Source: Nocardia asteroides
GTDB lineage: Bacteria; Actinomycetota; Actinomycetes; Mycobacteriales; Mycobacteriaceae
Direction of reading: 5' to 3'
DNA length: 64,000 bases
Assembly: GCF_900637185.1 (NCBI RefSeq)
Contig: NZ_LR134352.1
Location: 1,736,001-1,800,000 of the forward strand
A program made the translations under genes and the position numbers. Below the pieces are notes generated by a model. That model did no database searches and was not told the DNA's origin. It saw only the letters and a list, made by a program, of their open reading frames with translations. Positions 17,681 to 27,503 of this stretch are shown here, one piece after another (position 1 is the first letter of the stretch; the number at the start of each line of letters is the position of its first letter).

Positions 17681-18450
17681 CCCGGCGGCGTCCCGGACCG
17701 CTCGCGCAACTCGGCCACCTCGGTGCGCAGCGCGCGGACTTCCTCGACGAGTTCGGCCAGCGTGCGCTCGGCCCGGTCGGCGGCGTCGTCGACGGTCTTG
17801 AGCTGTTCGACGACCCAGCTCGTCATGGTGCCGATGGCGAAGGAGATCAGCCCGATGCCGAGCGTCATCAAGACCAGCGACACCAGGCGGCCCTCGGTGG
17901 TCACCGGGTAGACGTCGCCGTAGCCGACGGTGGTCACCGAAACCGCCGACCACCACAGCGCGTCACCGAAGGTCTTGATCTTGCTGTCCGGCGCGCCGTA
18001 CTCGGCGTCGAAGAAGGCCAGGCTCGACAGCACCAGGATCAGCAGCGAACTGCTCGCGACGAAGGTGACCAGGCGGGTCCGCGCCTTCGTCGCCCGGTTC
18101 ACCGTGTCCAGCAGCAGCAACGCGGCCCGGACCAGCCGCAGCGGCCGGAACGGCGGCACGAGCACCACGAGCAGGTCGAGCGGGTGTTTGCGGACGAACC
18201 GCAGCCGGTTGGTCGACAACCACAGCCGCACCCCGAAGTCGACCGCGAACACCGCCCAGATGGCGATGTCGGCCATCAGCAGTGTGCGGTCGAGCCGCGG
18301 TGAGACATCGGTGTCGAGCACCCGCCAGGCGTAGAGCACCAGGAACAGCACGGCCAGCGTCATCATCGGGACGTTGGTCGTGCTCTCCCACCGCTGCCTG
18401 CGGGTCAGGGCGACGGCTGCATCGGTCGATCGGTCATGCGAACTGCGCAC
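17677..18450 (-). CDS. Voltage-gated-type potassium channel
   Basis: 257 residues. The selectivity filter TTVGYGD is at 173-179, in a pore loop between the last two membrane helices. Upstream helices include an Arg-containing S4-like segment (FRPLRLVRAALLLLDTVNRA), giving a six-helix Kv-like layout. The C-terminus (about 215-250) is a predicted coiled coil (DDAADRAERTLAELVEEVRA), likely for tetramerisation. It lies between eccB and mycP, which are adjacent in M. tuberculosis ESX-4, and overlaps the eccB end by 4 bases. A direct secretion role is not indicated. Confidence 0.9.
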   Translation of the reverse strand: MRSSHDRSTDAAVALTRRQRWESTTNVPMMTLAVLFLVLYAWRVLDTDVSPRLDRTLLMADIAIWAVFAVDFGVRLWLSTNRLRFVRKHPLDLLVVLVPPFRPLRLVRAALLLLDTVNRATKARTRLVTFVASSSLLILVLSSLAFFDAEYGAPDSKIKTFGDALWWSAVSVTTVGYGDVYPVTTEGRLVSLVLMTLGIGLISFAIGTMTSWVVEQLKTVDDAADRAERTLAELVEEVRALRTEVAELRERSGTPPG

Positions 18451-18483
18451 GGGAGGACCGTACCGCGTTCTATGTCGATCGAT

Positions 18484-19896
18484 TCAGTCGTCGGAGTTGG
18501 CGCCGAACTTCCGCCGCAGCGGGAACGACGCGAGCACACCGAGGACGAGGATCACCGCGAGCAGCCCGGTTCCGATCAGCGCGACATTGCGGGCGTCGTG
18601 ATCCGGCGCGGGCGCGGCGGCGGGCACCGCGAGCTGCACGCTGCGCGCCGGCGATGCCTTCTTGGGCGGCAGTTCCCTCGGCACCTCGTTGGTCAGCGCG
18701 GCCACCGGGTCCACCGCGCCGTAGCCGATGTACGGATTCCAGCCCTCGGCCGGCGCGTGCGCCGTCGCCTGCAGCCGCTGAATGACCTGCTTGGCACTGA
18801 GATTTGGGAACCGCTCGCGCACCAGCGCCGCCACCCCGGCCACATACGGCGAGGCGAAACTGGTGCCGCTGTAGGCCATGTACTTGCCCTGGTTGTCGTA
18901 CTTCCCGTCGGAGATGCCGGTGGTTCGGGCGTCGAGCGAGGTGATGCCCTCGCCGGGCGCCGCGATGCCGACCCACGGACCCGGCACGGAGAACTTCGAG
19001 GGCGCGCCGTTGTCGTTGATCGAGCCCACCGACAGCACGTAGTCGTCGTACCAGGCCGGATTGACGTAGGTACGGATGGTGTCCCAGAGATCCTCGGCGG
19101 GTTTCAGCGGGTCGGGACCGGGATTGCCGTTCTTGCAGTTGTCGTCGGTGTTGCCCGCCGAGGTGACGATGACGACGTCCTTCTCCACGGCCGCGTACTG
19201 CACGGCGGCGCCGAGCGCGCCGAAGGCCACCTCGTCCTTGGGCGAACTGCTGTTGCAGGCGACCAGCGAGATATTGATGACGCGGGCGCCGAAGTCGGCG
19301 GCCCGGCGGATCGCCGCGGCCAGCGAGGACACCTTGCCGTAGCCGTCGGGCCGGTCCTCGGGCGACTTGTTCCGCCCCGCGCCCTCCTGCTGGTACAGCG
19401 CGCTGGTCTGCCGGATGCTCAGGATCCTGGCCTCCGGCGCGACACCGGCGAACCCCTGCCCGGGAACCTGGGTGGCGCCGATGATCCCGGCGACGACGGT
19501 GCCGTGTACGTCGCAGTCCTCGGTCCCGTCCCCACCGGCCGCGACGTAGTCACCGCCCGCCCACAGATCCGGCAGCCGCGGGTGCTGCGACACCCCGGTG
19601 TCGATCACCGCGACGAGCTGACCGGCGCCCTTGGCGAACTGCCAGGCCCGCTCCAGATCCAGCGACCGCTGACTCGACGGAATCACCGTCGAGGTGCTGG
19701 CCTGGGTCCGGTAGCACATGCCGTTCACGCCGCTGGCGTGCTCGGTCTTCTCCGCGGGCACGGCCGGGTCACCCGCGGGCAGGAGCCCGGGATTGATCGC
19801 GGGCGGGCGATCGGCGTGCGCCGTTCCCGTCAGCCCGATTCCGGCGTTGATCCCGATGGCCACGGCAACGGCCGTCAGCCGAAGCCCGAGCCTCAC
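18484..19896 (-). CDS. mycP: Mycosin, subtilisin-like serine protease of the type VII secretion system
   Basis: 470 residues from GTG 19896, whose bases overlap the eccD stop (GTGA). A signal peptide (about 1-28, ending THAD-like GTAHADR) leads to an S8 peptidase domain with Asp99 (VAVIDTG), His131 (DVHGTVVAG), Asn249 (SAGN) and Ser346 (SGTSFASPYVAG). A C-terminal membrane helix (about 444-462) and basic tail anchor it. Mycosins stabilise the ESX membrane complex and can process substrates. Translational coupling with eccD is likely. Confidence 0.94.
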   Translation of the reverse strand: MRLGLRLTAVAVAIGINAGIGLTGTAHADRPPAINPGLLPAGDPAVPAEKTEHASGVNGMCYRTQASTSTVIPSSQRSLDLERAWQFAKGAGQLVAVIDTGVSQHPRLPDLWAGGDYVAAGGDGTEDCDVHGTVVAGIIGATQVPGQGFAGVAPEARILSIRQTSALYQQEGAGRNKSPEDRPDGYGKVSSLAAAIRRAADFGARVINISLVACNSSSPKDEVAFGALGAAVQYAAVEKDVVIVTSAGNTDDNCKNGNPGPDPLKPAEDLWDTIRTYVNPAWYDDYVLSVGSINDNGAPSKFSVPGPWVGIAAPGEGITSLDARTTGISDGKYDNQGKYMAYSGTSFASPYVAGVAALVRERFPNLSAKQVIQRLQATAHAPAEGWNPYIGYGAVDPVAALTNEVPRELPPKKASPARSVQLAVPAAAPAPDHDARNVALIGTGLLAVILVLGVLASFPLRRKFGANSDD

Positions 19897-21359
19897 AGTC
19901 CGCGAACCAGCGCGTAGAGCTCGGCGACCCAGAACACCAGCGGCAGCACCGCGGCGACGAACGCGTACTCGAGCAGCTCGGCGGCCCGGCGCATCGGCGG
20001 GGTGGCCGACTGGTTCGGCACGATCAGGCCGATCACCAGCGCCGCGACCAGGATCACCAGCGCGGTGCCGAAAACGACCAGCGGCTGGTTCATCTCGACG
20101 GCGATGCCGATCAGCATCAGCAGCACGATGGACGCGCCACCGGCGATCAGCACGACCGCCTGCTCGGCGCCCGCGTAGGTGCGGCTGCGGAACATCAGCA
20201 CCACCGAGCACACCAGCGCCAGCGCGATGCCGGGCCAGTAGGGATCGTCGGACCCGGCGTCGACCGAGAGCAGCGCACCGACGACGGTGACCAGGGTGGT
20301 CGCCGCGACGAGCCCGGCGAGGTAGTTGCGCGCCCGCTCCGACCGGCCCCGCAGCGCGTCCAGGGTGGGCAGCGCGCGGTGGTCGTCCGGATCGTCCTCG
20401 GTCGGATCGATCGGGGTACCCGGCGAGGGCACCGGCGGCAACGGCAGCTTGGCCAGCAGCATCGAAACCCGCGGCGCCAGTGACAGACCCGTCAGACCGG
20501 CGGCGGCGACGACCGCGCCGATCGCCTTGACCGGCTGATCGGTGAGCAGCCCCACGAGGGCGGCCGGCACGGCGAACACCGAGATCGCGGCCGTGCCGAT
20601 GAACAGCGCCAGACCCACGCCGGTGACCCGCCAGGCGAGTACCGCGGTGGCGCCGAGCAGCGCGAAGCCGAACAGCAGATGGGCCCAGCCGTAATGATCG
20701 GGGACCAGCAGCATGCCGCCGGTGAACGCGGCGGGCAGCGCGCAGCCACCGATGACCAGCGCGGCGGAGGTGTCGCCGTACATCCGGCTGAGCACGGTGC
20801 CCGCGACGACACAGAGGATCGCGACCAGCAGCGCCAGCGACCCGGTCACCCAGAACGGCAGCGCCGCGGGCGCGGCGAGCAGGCCGAAGCAGCCGACCAG
20901 CATGGTGATCGCGGCCAGCACCGACCCGGTGATGCGCGCCGTCTTCGGTGTCCAACTGCGGTAATGCTCCGCGTCGGCGATCGCGACGTTGTACATGATG
21001 TCGTCGAACAGCGGCGTCGGCGCGGTGTGCGAGGCGCTCTCCAGCATCAGCAGCTCGCCGTCGCGCACGCCGTGCTCGCCGAGGCTGAGCGAATTCGAGA
21101 ACGGGGGATGGCCGATGCGCGCGAGGACCCACTCGGCCGGCTCGTAGCGTTCGCCGTCGTTGTCGAAATCGTTCGACCGGCTGTGCTGAGCGACCATGTC
21201 GACCACGCTCGGGATGACGAGAGCGACCGGCACATCGACCGGAATCGCCATGTCGACCTGCGTGTGCTTGGCCAGGATCGTCACCCGGGCAAGGTCCGGT
21301 GCGCGAACGATGCCGCGCGCGGAGTCCTCCTCCAGATGATCGAGTCGCGCGTGCGTCAA
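19893..21359 (-). CDS. eccD: Type VII secretion integral membrane protein EccD
   Basis: 488 residues. The N-terminal ubiquitin-like domain (about 22-115: ARVTILAKHTQVDMAIPVDV, then DGELLMLESASHTAPTPLFD) is followed by about 11 membrane helices, the EccD architecture. EccD dimers form the membrane vestibule of the ESX pore. The likely start is TTG 21359, closely preceded by GGGGGAG; no better in-frame start is evident. The 3' end overlaps mycP by 4 bases, so eccD-mycP form one operon, divergent from eccC. Confidence 0.93.
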   Translation of the reverse strand: MTHARLDHLEEDSARGIVRAPDLARVTILAKHTQVDMAIPVDVPVALVIPSVVDMVAQHSRSNDFDNDGERYEPAEWVLARIGHPPFSNSLSLGEHGVRDGELLMLESASHTAPTPLFDDIMYNVAIADAEHYRSWTPKTARITGSVLAAITMLVGCFGLLAAPAALPFWVTGSLALLVAILCVVAGTVLSRMYGDTSAALVIGGCALPAAFTGGMLLVPDHYGWAHLLFGFALLGATAVLAWRVTGVGLALFIGTAAISVFAVPAALVGLLTDQPVKAIGAVVAAAGLTGLSLAPRVSMLLAKLPLPPVPSPGTPIDPTEDDPDDHRALPTLDALRGRSERARNYLAGLVAATTLVTVVGALLSVDAGSDDPYWPGIALALVCSVVLMFRSRTYAGAEQAVVLIAGGASIVLLMLIGIAVEMNQPLVVFGTALVILVAALVIGLIVPNQSATPPMRRAAELLEYAFVAAVLPLVFWVAELYALVRGL

Positions 21360-21544
21360 AACTCCCCCAACTCCGTCTCTACCTCGTGTTTCCGCTGGAC
21401 CGCTCGGGCGATCGACAGTTTGCGGAACTCACTGTTCGGACAGCAGAATGCCTGACGAACCATACGACATGTCGGCCGCGACCTCTACACTGAGCCCGTC
21501 GCGAGGACAGTCGGCGAGTAGTCAAGCAGGGGGAGTCTTCGACC
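21360..21544. promoter_or_regulatory. Divergent promoter region between eccD and eccC
   Basis: A 185-base non-coding gap separates the starts. GGGGGAG ribosome binding sites face both genes. The ten-base string CACTGTTCGG at 21430-21439 also occurs at 16170-16179 in the eccE-eccB divergent promoter. I infer a shared control site, but no factor can be named. Confidence 0.45.
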
Positions 21545-24500
21545 ATGAGCACAGTCCGGTTCCAGCGCCGTGCCCGGCGCGAGATGCCGCGCACGCCTGG
21601 TGGCGAGGTCACCCTGCAGCCGCCGCCCGAAATCCCGCGCATCACCCCGGGCAACCTGCTGATGAAGCTCATGCCCGTCGTCATGGTTGTCGGCATGGTC
21701 GGCATGATGGCGCTGATGTTCACGCAGGGCAGCGGCATGCTCCGCAACCCGATGTCGATGATGTTCCCGCTGATGATGATCATGTCGATGGCCACCATGT
21801 TCGGCCAGGGCAGCGGTAAAGGGGCCAAGGCAGCCGAGGCCAACGAGGACCGCAAGGACTACCTGCGCTACCTCGACCAGGTCCGCAAGGACGTCGACGA
21901 GACCGCCACCCAGCAGCGCGCCGCCGTCGAGTGGAGCCACCCCGAGCCCGGCCTGATCTGGATGCTCGCCGGCACCAGCCGCATGTGGGAACGCCGCTCC
22001 GGCGACAAGGACTTCTGCCACGCCCGCATCGGGCTCGGCGGTCAGCGCCTGGCCACCCGCCTGGTCGCCCCCGAGACCGGCCCGGTCGAGGAGCTCGAGC
22101 CGATCGCCGCGGTCTCGCTGCGCCGCTTCGTCCGCGCCCACTCCACCGTCCCCGACCTGCCCACCGCCATCGCGGTCAAGGGCTTCGGCACCATCGCCCT
22201 CGACGGCGACCGCGCCCAGGCCCGCGACATGACCCGCGCGATGTTGTTGCAGCTGTGCATGTTCCAGGCGCCCGACCAGGTGCTCGTCGCCGTGGTCTGC
22301 GGCCCGGACACCGCGCGCGAGTGGGAGTGGACCAAGTGGCTCCCGCACACCCAGCACCCCGAGGTGTCCGACGGCATCGGCACCCAGCGCATGTTCTACG
22401 GCTCCATCCGCGAGGCACTGAGCAGCCTGCACCCGCTGCTCGGCAACCGTGTGCGCTACTCGCGCAACCAGCCGAACAACCCGAACCTGGTGCACGTGGT
22501 GATCGTCGTCGACGGCGGTCTGCTCGAGGCCGAGGACGACCAGCTGCGCGAGTCCGGCTACGAGGGCGTCACCATCATCGACCTGTGCAATTACGCACCG
22601 CGCCTCGCGGTTTCGCGCGGCATCAAGATGGTCGTGGAAGACGGCGAGTGCCTCGGCCGCGGCGCCACCGGCAACCAGGAACGCTTCGCCACCATCGACC
22701 GGGTCAGCGCCGAACAGGCCCAGCAGGCCGCCCGCCGCCTCGCCCCCTACCGCGCCGCCACCCAGCGCAGCAGCGACGTCGAGACCGACGACACCGAGAC
22801 CATCTCCACCTGGGCGCAGCTGATGGGCCTCGGCGACATCGGCAACTTCAACCCCGCCAGCGCCTGGCGCCCCCGCTACGGCCGCGAGCGCCTGCGCGTC
22901 CCGTTCGGCGTCGGCGCCGACGGCAACCCGGTGGAACTCGACATCAAGGAAGCCGCCGAGAACGGCATGGGCCCGCACGGCCTGTGCATCGGCGCCACCG
23001 GTTCCGGTAAGTCGGAATTCCTGCGCACCCTGGTGCTCAGCCTGCTCGCCACCCACTCGCCCGACCAGCTCAACCTGGTCCTGGTCGACTTCAAGGGTGG
23101 CGCCACCTTCCTCGGCCTCGACGGCGTCCCGCACGTCGCCGCGGTCATCACCAACCTGGAAGAGGAAGCCGACCTCGTCGACCGTATGAAGGACGCCCTG
23201 GCCGGCGAGATGAACCGCCGCCAGGAAGTCCTGCGTCAGGCGGGCAACTTCGCCAACGTCTCCGAATACGAGAAGGCCCGCGCCGCCGGCGCCGACCTCG
23301 ACCCGCTGCCCGCCCTGTTCGTCGTGCTCGACGAGTTCTCCGAACTCCTCACCCAGCACCCCGATTTCGCGGAACTGTTCGTGATGATCGGCCGCCTCGG
23401 CCGCTCGCTGCACGTCCACCTGCTGCTCGCCTCCCAGCGCCTGGAAGAGGGCAAGCTCAAGGGCCTGGAATCCCACCTGTCCTACCGCATCGGCCTGAAG
23501 ACTTTCTCCGCCAACGAGTCCCGCCAGGTCCTCGGCGTCCCCGACGCCTACAACCTGCCCAACTCACCTGGTGGCGGCTACCTCAAGGCCGACTCCGGCG
23601 AGATCCAGCGCTTCCAGGCCTCCTACGTCTCCGGCGCCTACGTCGGCGGCGGCTCCCAGCGCGAGGTCACCAGCGCGGGCATCGTCGGCGGCGAGATCGA
23701 CGTCAACGCCCGCCCGTTCAGCGCCAACCACGTCGCCTTCCGCACCTCGGACCGCGTCCCGGTCCCGGTGGAGTCGACGTTCGAACCGGAAACCCCCAGC
23801 GAGGACGGCGAGCAGGTCTCCAACCTGAACATGCTCGTGGCCCGGATCAACGGCCACGGCCGCGCCGCCCACGAGATCTGGCTGCCCCCGCTGGACGAGG
23901 CGCCCACCCTCGACCAGCTCATCCCGCGCTCGATCCTCACCGGCGAGTACTCCGCGCAGGCCACCTTGCGCGCGCCCATCGGCATCGTCGACCGCCCGTA
24001 CGACCAGCGCCGCGACCCGATGATGGTCGACCTGTCCGGCTCCCGCGGCCACGTCGCGATCGTCGGTGGCCCCCAGTCCGGCAAGTCGACCGCGCTGCGC
24101 TCGCTGGTGATGGCCATGTCGATGTCGCACACGGCCGAGCAGGTGCAGTTCTACTGCCTCGACTTCGGTGGCGGCACCCTGTCCAGCCTCGCGGGCCTCC
24201 CGCACGTCGGTTCCGTCGCCAGCCGCCTCGACCCCGACAAGGTCCGCCGCACCGTCGCCGAGATGACCAACCTGGTCCGCCAGCGCGAGAAGCGCTTCCA
24301 CCAGCTCGGCATCGAATCCATGGTCGAATTCCGCCGCCTGCGCGCCATGGACCCGAACAGCAGCCCCGCCGCGGCCGGTGCCCACGCCGATCCCTACGGC
24401 GACGCGTTCCTGGTCATCGATGGATTCGGAACCATCCGCCAGGATTACGACGCCCTGGAACAACCGATCACCAACCTTGCCCTGCAGGGTCTTTCGTACG

Positions 24501-25579
24501 GCGTGCACGTCGTCATCGCGCTGTCCCGCTGGATGGAGGCGCGCCCCGCGCTCAAGGACCAGATCGGCACCCGAATCGAACTGCGTCTCGGTGACCCCAT
24601 GGACTCCGATATCGGCCGCAAGTTCGCGACTCTGGTCCCGCAGGGTCGCCCCGGTCGCGGTATCACCCCGGACGCGCTGCACATGCTGATGGCACTGCCC
24701 AGAGTCGACGGCAGCTCCGATCCGCTGGATCTCAGTGCCGGTGTCGCGCATGCGGTCGAGCTGCTCGCTCAGCGCACCCCCGGCCGCCCGGCTCCAGGCA
24801 CCCGAACACTGCCGGACCTGCTGGAGCGCGACGAGTTGCTGCGCGCGATGCGCAACTGGCCCGCCGAGATCGATCGGTCGCGGCCCAACTTGCAGGTGCC
24901 TGTCGGTGTCAACGAGTCCGAGCTGGCACCCGTCCTCCTCAACCTTGCCGATACGCCGCACTTCTTGGCGTTCGGTGAGAGTGAGTGCGGTAAGACGGCG
25001 CTGCTGCGCGGAATCTGTCAGGGCATCGTCGAGTCGAACACACCGAAACAGGCGAAGATCATCCTGGGCGACTACCGCCGTACGCTGCTCGGCACAGTCG
25101 AAGGCGACCACCTGGCGGGCTACGCGCCCGCGTCGGAGATCCTGACTCCGTTCGTCCAGCAGGTCGCCGGCATCTTGAAGTCGCGGATGCCCGGTGCGAA
25201 CATCACGCAGCAGGAGCTGCGAGCCCGTTCCTGGTGGACGGGCCCGGAGCTGTACCTGATCATCGACGACTACGACCTTGTCGTCACCGGGACGGGCAAC
25301 CCGCTGTCGCCGCTGGTCGAGTTCATCCCGCACGCCAAGGACATCGGGTTCCATCTGATCATCGCCCGCCGCTCCGGTGGCGCCTCTCGCGCGCTGTACG
25401 AGCCGGTGCTGTCCCGGATGCGTGACGTCGGCTGTATCGGTCTGGTGATGAGTGGAAACCGCGACGAAGGCCAGCTCTTCGGCAATGTCCGACCCAGCGC
25501 GATGCCCCCGGGCCGCGGCACCCTGGTCACCCGAAACGCCGTCGACCTGGTGCAGTTGGCATGGTCACCGGCTTTGTGA
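21545..25579 (+). CDS. eccC: Type VII secretion ATPase EccC (fused EccCa/EccCb)
   Basis: 1344 residues from ATG 21545 (AGGGGGAG upstream). Two membrane helices near the N-terminus (about 40-60 and 65-85) are followed by an EccC-specific domain and three FtsK/SpoIIIE-type ATPase domains. Walker A motifs are GATGSGKS at 483-490, GGPQSGKS at 841-848 and GESECGKT at 1144-1151; Walker B-like strands are LFVVLDEFSE, FLVIDGFGT and LYLIIDDYD. EccC is the motor that recognises WXG100 substrates through its last ATPase domain. All three domains are in one chain, as in ESX-4. Confidence 0.97.
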   Translation: MSTVRFQRRARREMPRTPGGEVTLQPPPEIPRITPGNLLMKLMPVVMVVGMVGMMALMFTQGSGMLRNPMSMMFPLMMIMSMATMFGQGSGKGAKAAEANEDRKDYLRYLDQVRKDVDETATQQRAAVEWSHPEPGLIWMLAGTSRMWERRSGDKDFCHARIGLGGQRLATRLVAPETGPVEELEPIAAVSLRRFVRAHSTVPDLPTAIAVKGFGTIALDGDRAQARDMTRAMLLQLCMFQAPDQVLVAVVCGPDTAREWEWTKWLPHTQHPEVSDGIGTQRMFYGSIREALSSLHPLLGNRVRYSRNQPNNPNLVHVVIVVDGGLLEAEDDQLRESGYEGVTIIDLCNYAPRLAVSRGIKMVVEDGECLGRGATGNQERFATIDRVSAEQAQQAARRLAPYRAATQRSSDVETDDTETISTWAQLMGLGDIGNFNPASAWRPRYGRERLRVPFGVGADGNPVELDIKEAAENGMGPHGLCIGATGSGKSEFLRTLVLSLLATHSPDQLNLVLVDFKGGATFLGLDGVPHVAAVITNLEEEADLVDRMKDALAGEMNRRQEVLRQAGNFANVSEYEKARAAGADLDPLPALFVVLDEFSELLTQHPDFAELFVMIGRLGRSLHVHLLLASQRLEEGKLKGLESHLSYRIGLKTFSANESRQVLGVPDAYNLPNSPGGGYLKADSGEIQRFQASYVSGAYVGGGSQREVTSAGIVGGEIDVNARPFSANHVAFRTSDRVPVPVESTFEPETPSEDGEQVSNLNMLVARINGHGRAAHEIWLPPLDEAPTLDQLIPRSILTGEYSAQATLRAPIGIVDRPYDQRRDPMMVDLSGSRGHVAIVGGPQSGKSTALRSLVMAMSMSHTAEQVQFYCLDFGGGTLSSLAGLPHVGSVASRLDPDKVRRTVAEMTNLVRQREKRFHQLGIESMVEFRRLRAMDPNSSPAAAGAHADPYGDAFLVIDGFGTIRQDYDALEQPITNLALQGLSYGVHVVIALSRWMEARPALKDQIGTRIELRLGDPMDSDIGRKFATLVPQGRPGRGITPDALHMLMALPRVDGSSDPLDLSAGVAHAVELLAQRTPGRPAPGTRTLPDLLERDELLRAMRNWPAEIDRSRPNLQVPVGVNESELAPVLLNLADTPHFLAFGESECGKTALLRGICQGIVESNTPKQAKIILGDYRRTLLGTVEGDHLAGYAPASEILTPFVQQVAGILKSRMPGANITQQELRARSWWTGPELYLIIDDYDLVVTGTGNPLSPLVEFIPHAKDIGFHLIIARRSGGASRALYEPVLSRMRDVGCIGLVMSGNRDEGQLFGNVRPSAMPPGRGTLVTRNAVDLVQLAWSPAL

Positions 25580-27039
25580 CCGACATCGACGTCGTGGTCA
25601 GCGGGGCGCGCATCCTGGCGCGCACCGCGGCCCGGCACGCGGATGTCGTCCCCACGGTCATGCCCGTCCCCGACGGGATCGTGGTCGGTGCCCCGGTCGG
25701 ACCGACACAACCGTCGGTGTACGCCCTGACCCTGGATTCGGCATGGATCGGTTTCGAACCGGCACCGATCCCGGCAGCGGCCGCCTCGGACGCGATCGTG
25801 GACAAGGTGCTCGTCGGCTTGGCCCCGACAATCCCTGGCGCGGCAGTCGGTGTGGCCCACCCCAGTGCGTGGACGGGTGCCCAGCAAGAGGTACTCAGTC
25901 GATCGTTCGGCAGGTATTCGGGCTCGGTCGTTCTCGAATCACTCGCCGTCCGCGTGGCCAAACTGCGGCAGTCCCTTGCCACGTCGGAACGCATCATCGT
26001 CGTCGAGATCGAACCGCTCGACATCACAGTCACCGCCGTCGACCGATCCCGCGATCAGATCGAAATCGCAGCCTGCGAATCGGAACCAACACTGGGCGCG
26101 GGCGAGTGGAACGACGCCGCCCTGGACACCACGATCGAGATGATCAGCCTGGTGTCCGCCGGCGTCAGGCCGACAACTGTCGTCGTCATCGGCCCGCACG
26201 AAGAAGCCCTGCTGGAGCGCCTGCGCGGATACACCGCCGCGACCTGGACCACGCTGCCGACACCGCTCGTCCAACCGATGGCCTACACAGCTCTGCTGTT
26301 GCCGCAGTCCAAGCTCGCCGACCACAGCTCCCGTCCGATACCGGCGCAGAACGCCGAATGGGTTGGAACCCTGAGGGAGCGGGCCGCCGCGACCACCCCG
26401 CCCCCGCGAATGGGGCCGGCCAAGATCGCTGCCGCGGCGGCGGTAGCGATAGCCGTCCTCGCTGCGGGCACGGCCGCGGTGATCGCAACCAGAAGTAGTG
26501 GCGCCGACGCGGCGACTTCAGCCGGAAGCACCTCGGCCGGCCCGGTCGCCATCTCGACGACGACCTCAGCGACCCCGTCACCGCTCGCACTGTCTCCCAC
26601 ACAGCCCGTAAATACACCTACACGGCACACGATGGGCCGCGTAGGCTTCACTGTTCCGCCCGGCTGGCGGGTCGCCGACGGCGCGACGTCGGAGCGGACC
26701 ACGATCGTTCCGAAGACAGCCATCCCCGCCCGGATTACTGTGACATACAACACTACGTCTCCGGGGTTCGGATATGGTGAACTTGTTGCGGACCTTGCTG
26801 CGAGGATCGACTCGGCGCCGCCGGGCAGGTTTGGGGGATTTGAGCGCGATCTGACAGTATCGGGCCGACCGGGGGCTACATACAGGGAATCTCCCGGCGA
26901 TGGCTCCGTAGTCCTGTGGCAGGTTCTGTTCTATGACGACGTCCAGGTGAGTGTCGGCTGCCAGACCGGGGTGAGAGAGGGGGGAGGTATCGATGCTGAA
27001 TGCGACGCCGTGGTTCGGTCGGTTTCCACTACGGCGTGA
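25561..27039 (+). CDS. Type VII secretion-associated protein (TIGR03931/Rv3446c-like)
   Basis: 492 residues, starting inside the last codons of eccC (19-base overlap), so translationally coupled. The N-terminal part (about 1-270) looks like a degenerate actin/Hsp70-type fold without a clear phosphate-binding motif. A membrane helix lies at about 285-310 (PAKIAAAAAVAIAVLAAGTA). A Ser/Thr-rich linker and a C-terminal domain (about 358-490: GRVGFTVPPGWRVADGATSE) follow, the hallmark of the Rv3446c family. Rv3446c holds the same place between eccC4 and esxU in M. tuberculosis. Its function there is not established. Confidence 0.85.
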   Translation: MVTGFVTDIDVVVSGARILARTAARHADVVPTVMPVPDGIVVGAPVGPTQPSVYALTLDSAWIGFEPAPIPAAAASDAIVDKVLVGLAPTIPGAAVGVAHPSAWTGAQQEVLSRSFGRYSGSVVLESLAVRVAKLRQSLATSERIIVVEIEPLDITVTAVDRSRDQIEIAACESEPTLGAGEWNDAALDTTIEMISLVSAGVRPTTVVVIGPHEEALLERLRGYTAATWTTLPTPLVQPMAYTALLLPQSKLADHSSRPIPAQNAEWVGTLRERAAATTPPPRMGPAKIAAAAAVAIAVLAAGTAAVIATRSSGADAATSAGSTSAGPVAISTTTSATPSPLALSPTQPVNTPTRHTMGRVGFTVPPGWRVADGATSERTTIVPKTAIPARITVTYNTTSPGFGYGELVADLAARIDSAPPGRFGGFERDLTVSGRPGATYRESPGDGSVVLWQVLFYDDVQVSVGCQTGVREGGGIDAECDAVVRSVSTTA

Positions 27040-27146
27040 CCGCGGGGGCCTCGAATCCGATGGAACCGACGAAGCACATCGTGCGTCTAACCAGATGACG
27101 GGATCAGTTCGCGCAGGGCGGGCTGGGATCACAACAAGGAGCTGAA

Positions 27147-27464
27147 ATGCCATTCCACGCAAAGCCCGAAGAGATCGCTACGTTCGCCAACGTGACCATG
27201 CAGAAGAAGTACGAAGAGATCGACAGTCTGATCAAGGCCTCGCAGGGACGCGCTACGACCGTCGAAGATGGTAGGTCGATGGTGGGTGCGGCCGGTGGTG
27301 CCTTCCAGAATGTCATGGTCGAATATCTGAAGTCTGCCCGTGAGCTCAATGAAGCGCTGATGACGAACGCCAGGAACGTCGGCAACGTCGCGACTGAGAT
27401 CGACAACCAGGAAGCGCTGTCTGCACAGGCGATGATGGGTGCGACCGCGACCCTCAACATCTAG
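27147..27464 (+). CDS. WXG100-like ESX substrate, EsxU position
   Basis: 105 residues, AAGGAG ribosome binding site. Two predicted helices are separated by a turn near residues 43-53 (MVGAAGGAFQNVM), where canonical WXG100 proteins have Trp-x-Gly; here the Trp is Met45 and Gly47 is kept. It is followed 39 bases later by a second small protein. The pair corresponds by position to esxU-esxT and should form a heterodimer exported by EccC. No C-terminal YxxxD/E signal is evident. Identity as esxU is by synteny rather than clear similarity. Confidence 0.8.
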   Translation: MPFHAKPEEIATFANVTMQKKYEEIDSLIKASQGRATTVEDGRSMVGAAGGAFQNVMVEYLKSARELNEALMTNARNVGNVATEIDNQEALSAQAMMGATATLNI

Positions 27465-27503
27465 CCAATTTCGACTACCTAATTCGTATAGAGAGGAAAT
27501 TCC

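Noticed and set aside
18484..21132. An 882-codon minus-strand open frame running through mycP and on across eccD
   Set aside because: Only its C-terminal 470 codons match mycosin. The upstream part is Arg/Ala-rich shadow sequence antisense-framed through eccD, which has clear EccD features in its own frame. The real mycP start is GTG 19896.
21485..23476. A 663-codon minus-strand open frame opposite eccC
   Set aside because: It is antisense to the strongly conserved EccC frame, has the Gly/Ala/Val/Asp/His composition of GC-rich shadow frames, and no domain is recognisable.
23564..25354. A 596-codon minus-strand open frame opposite the 3' half of eccC
   Set aside because: Shadow of eccC for the same reasons; no ribosome binding site or family motifs.
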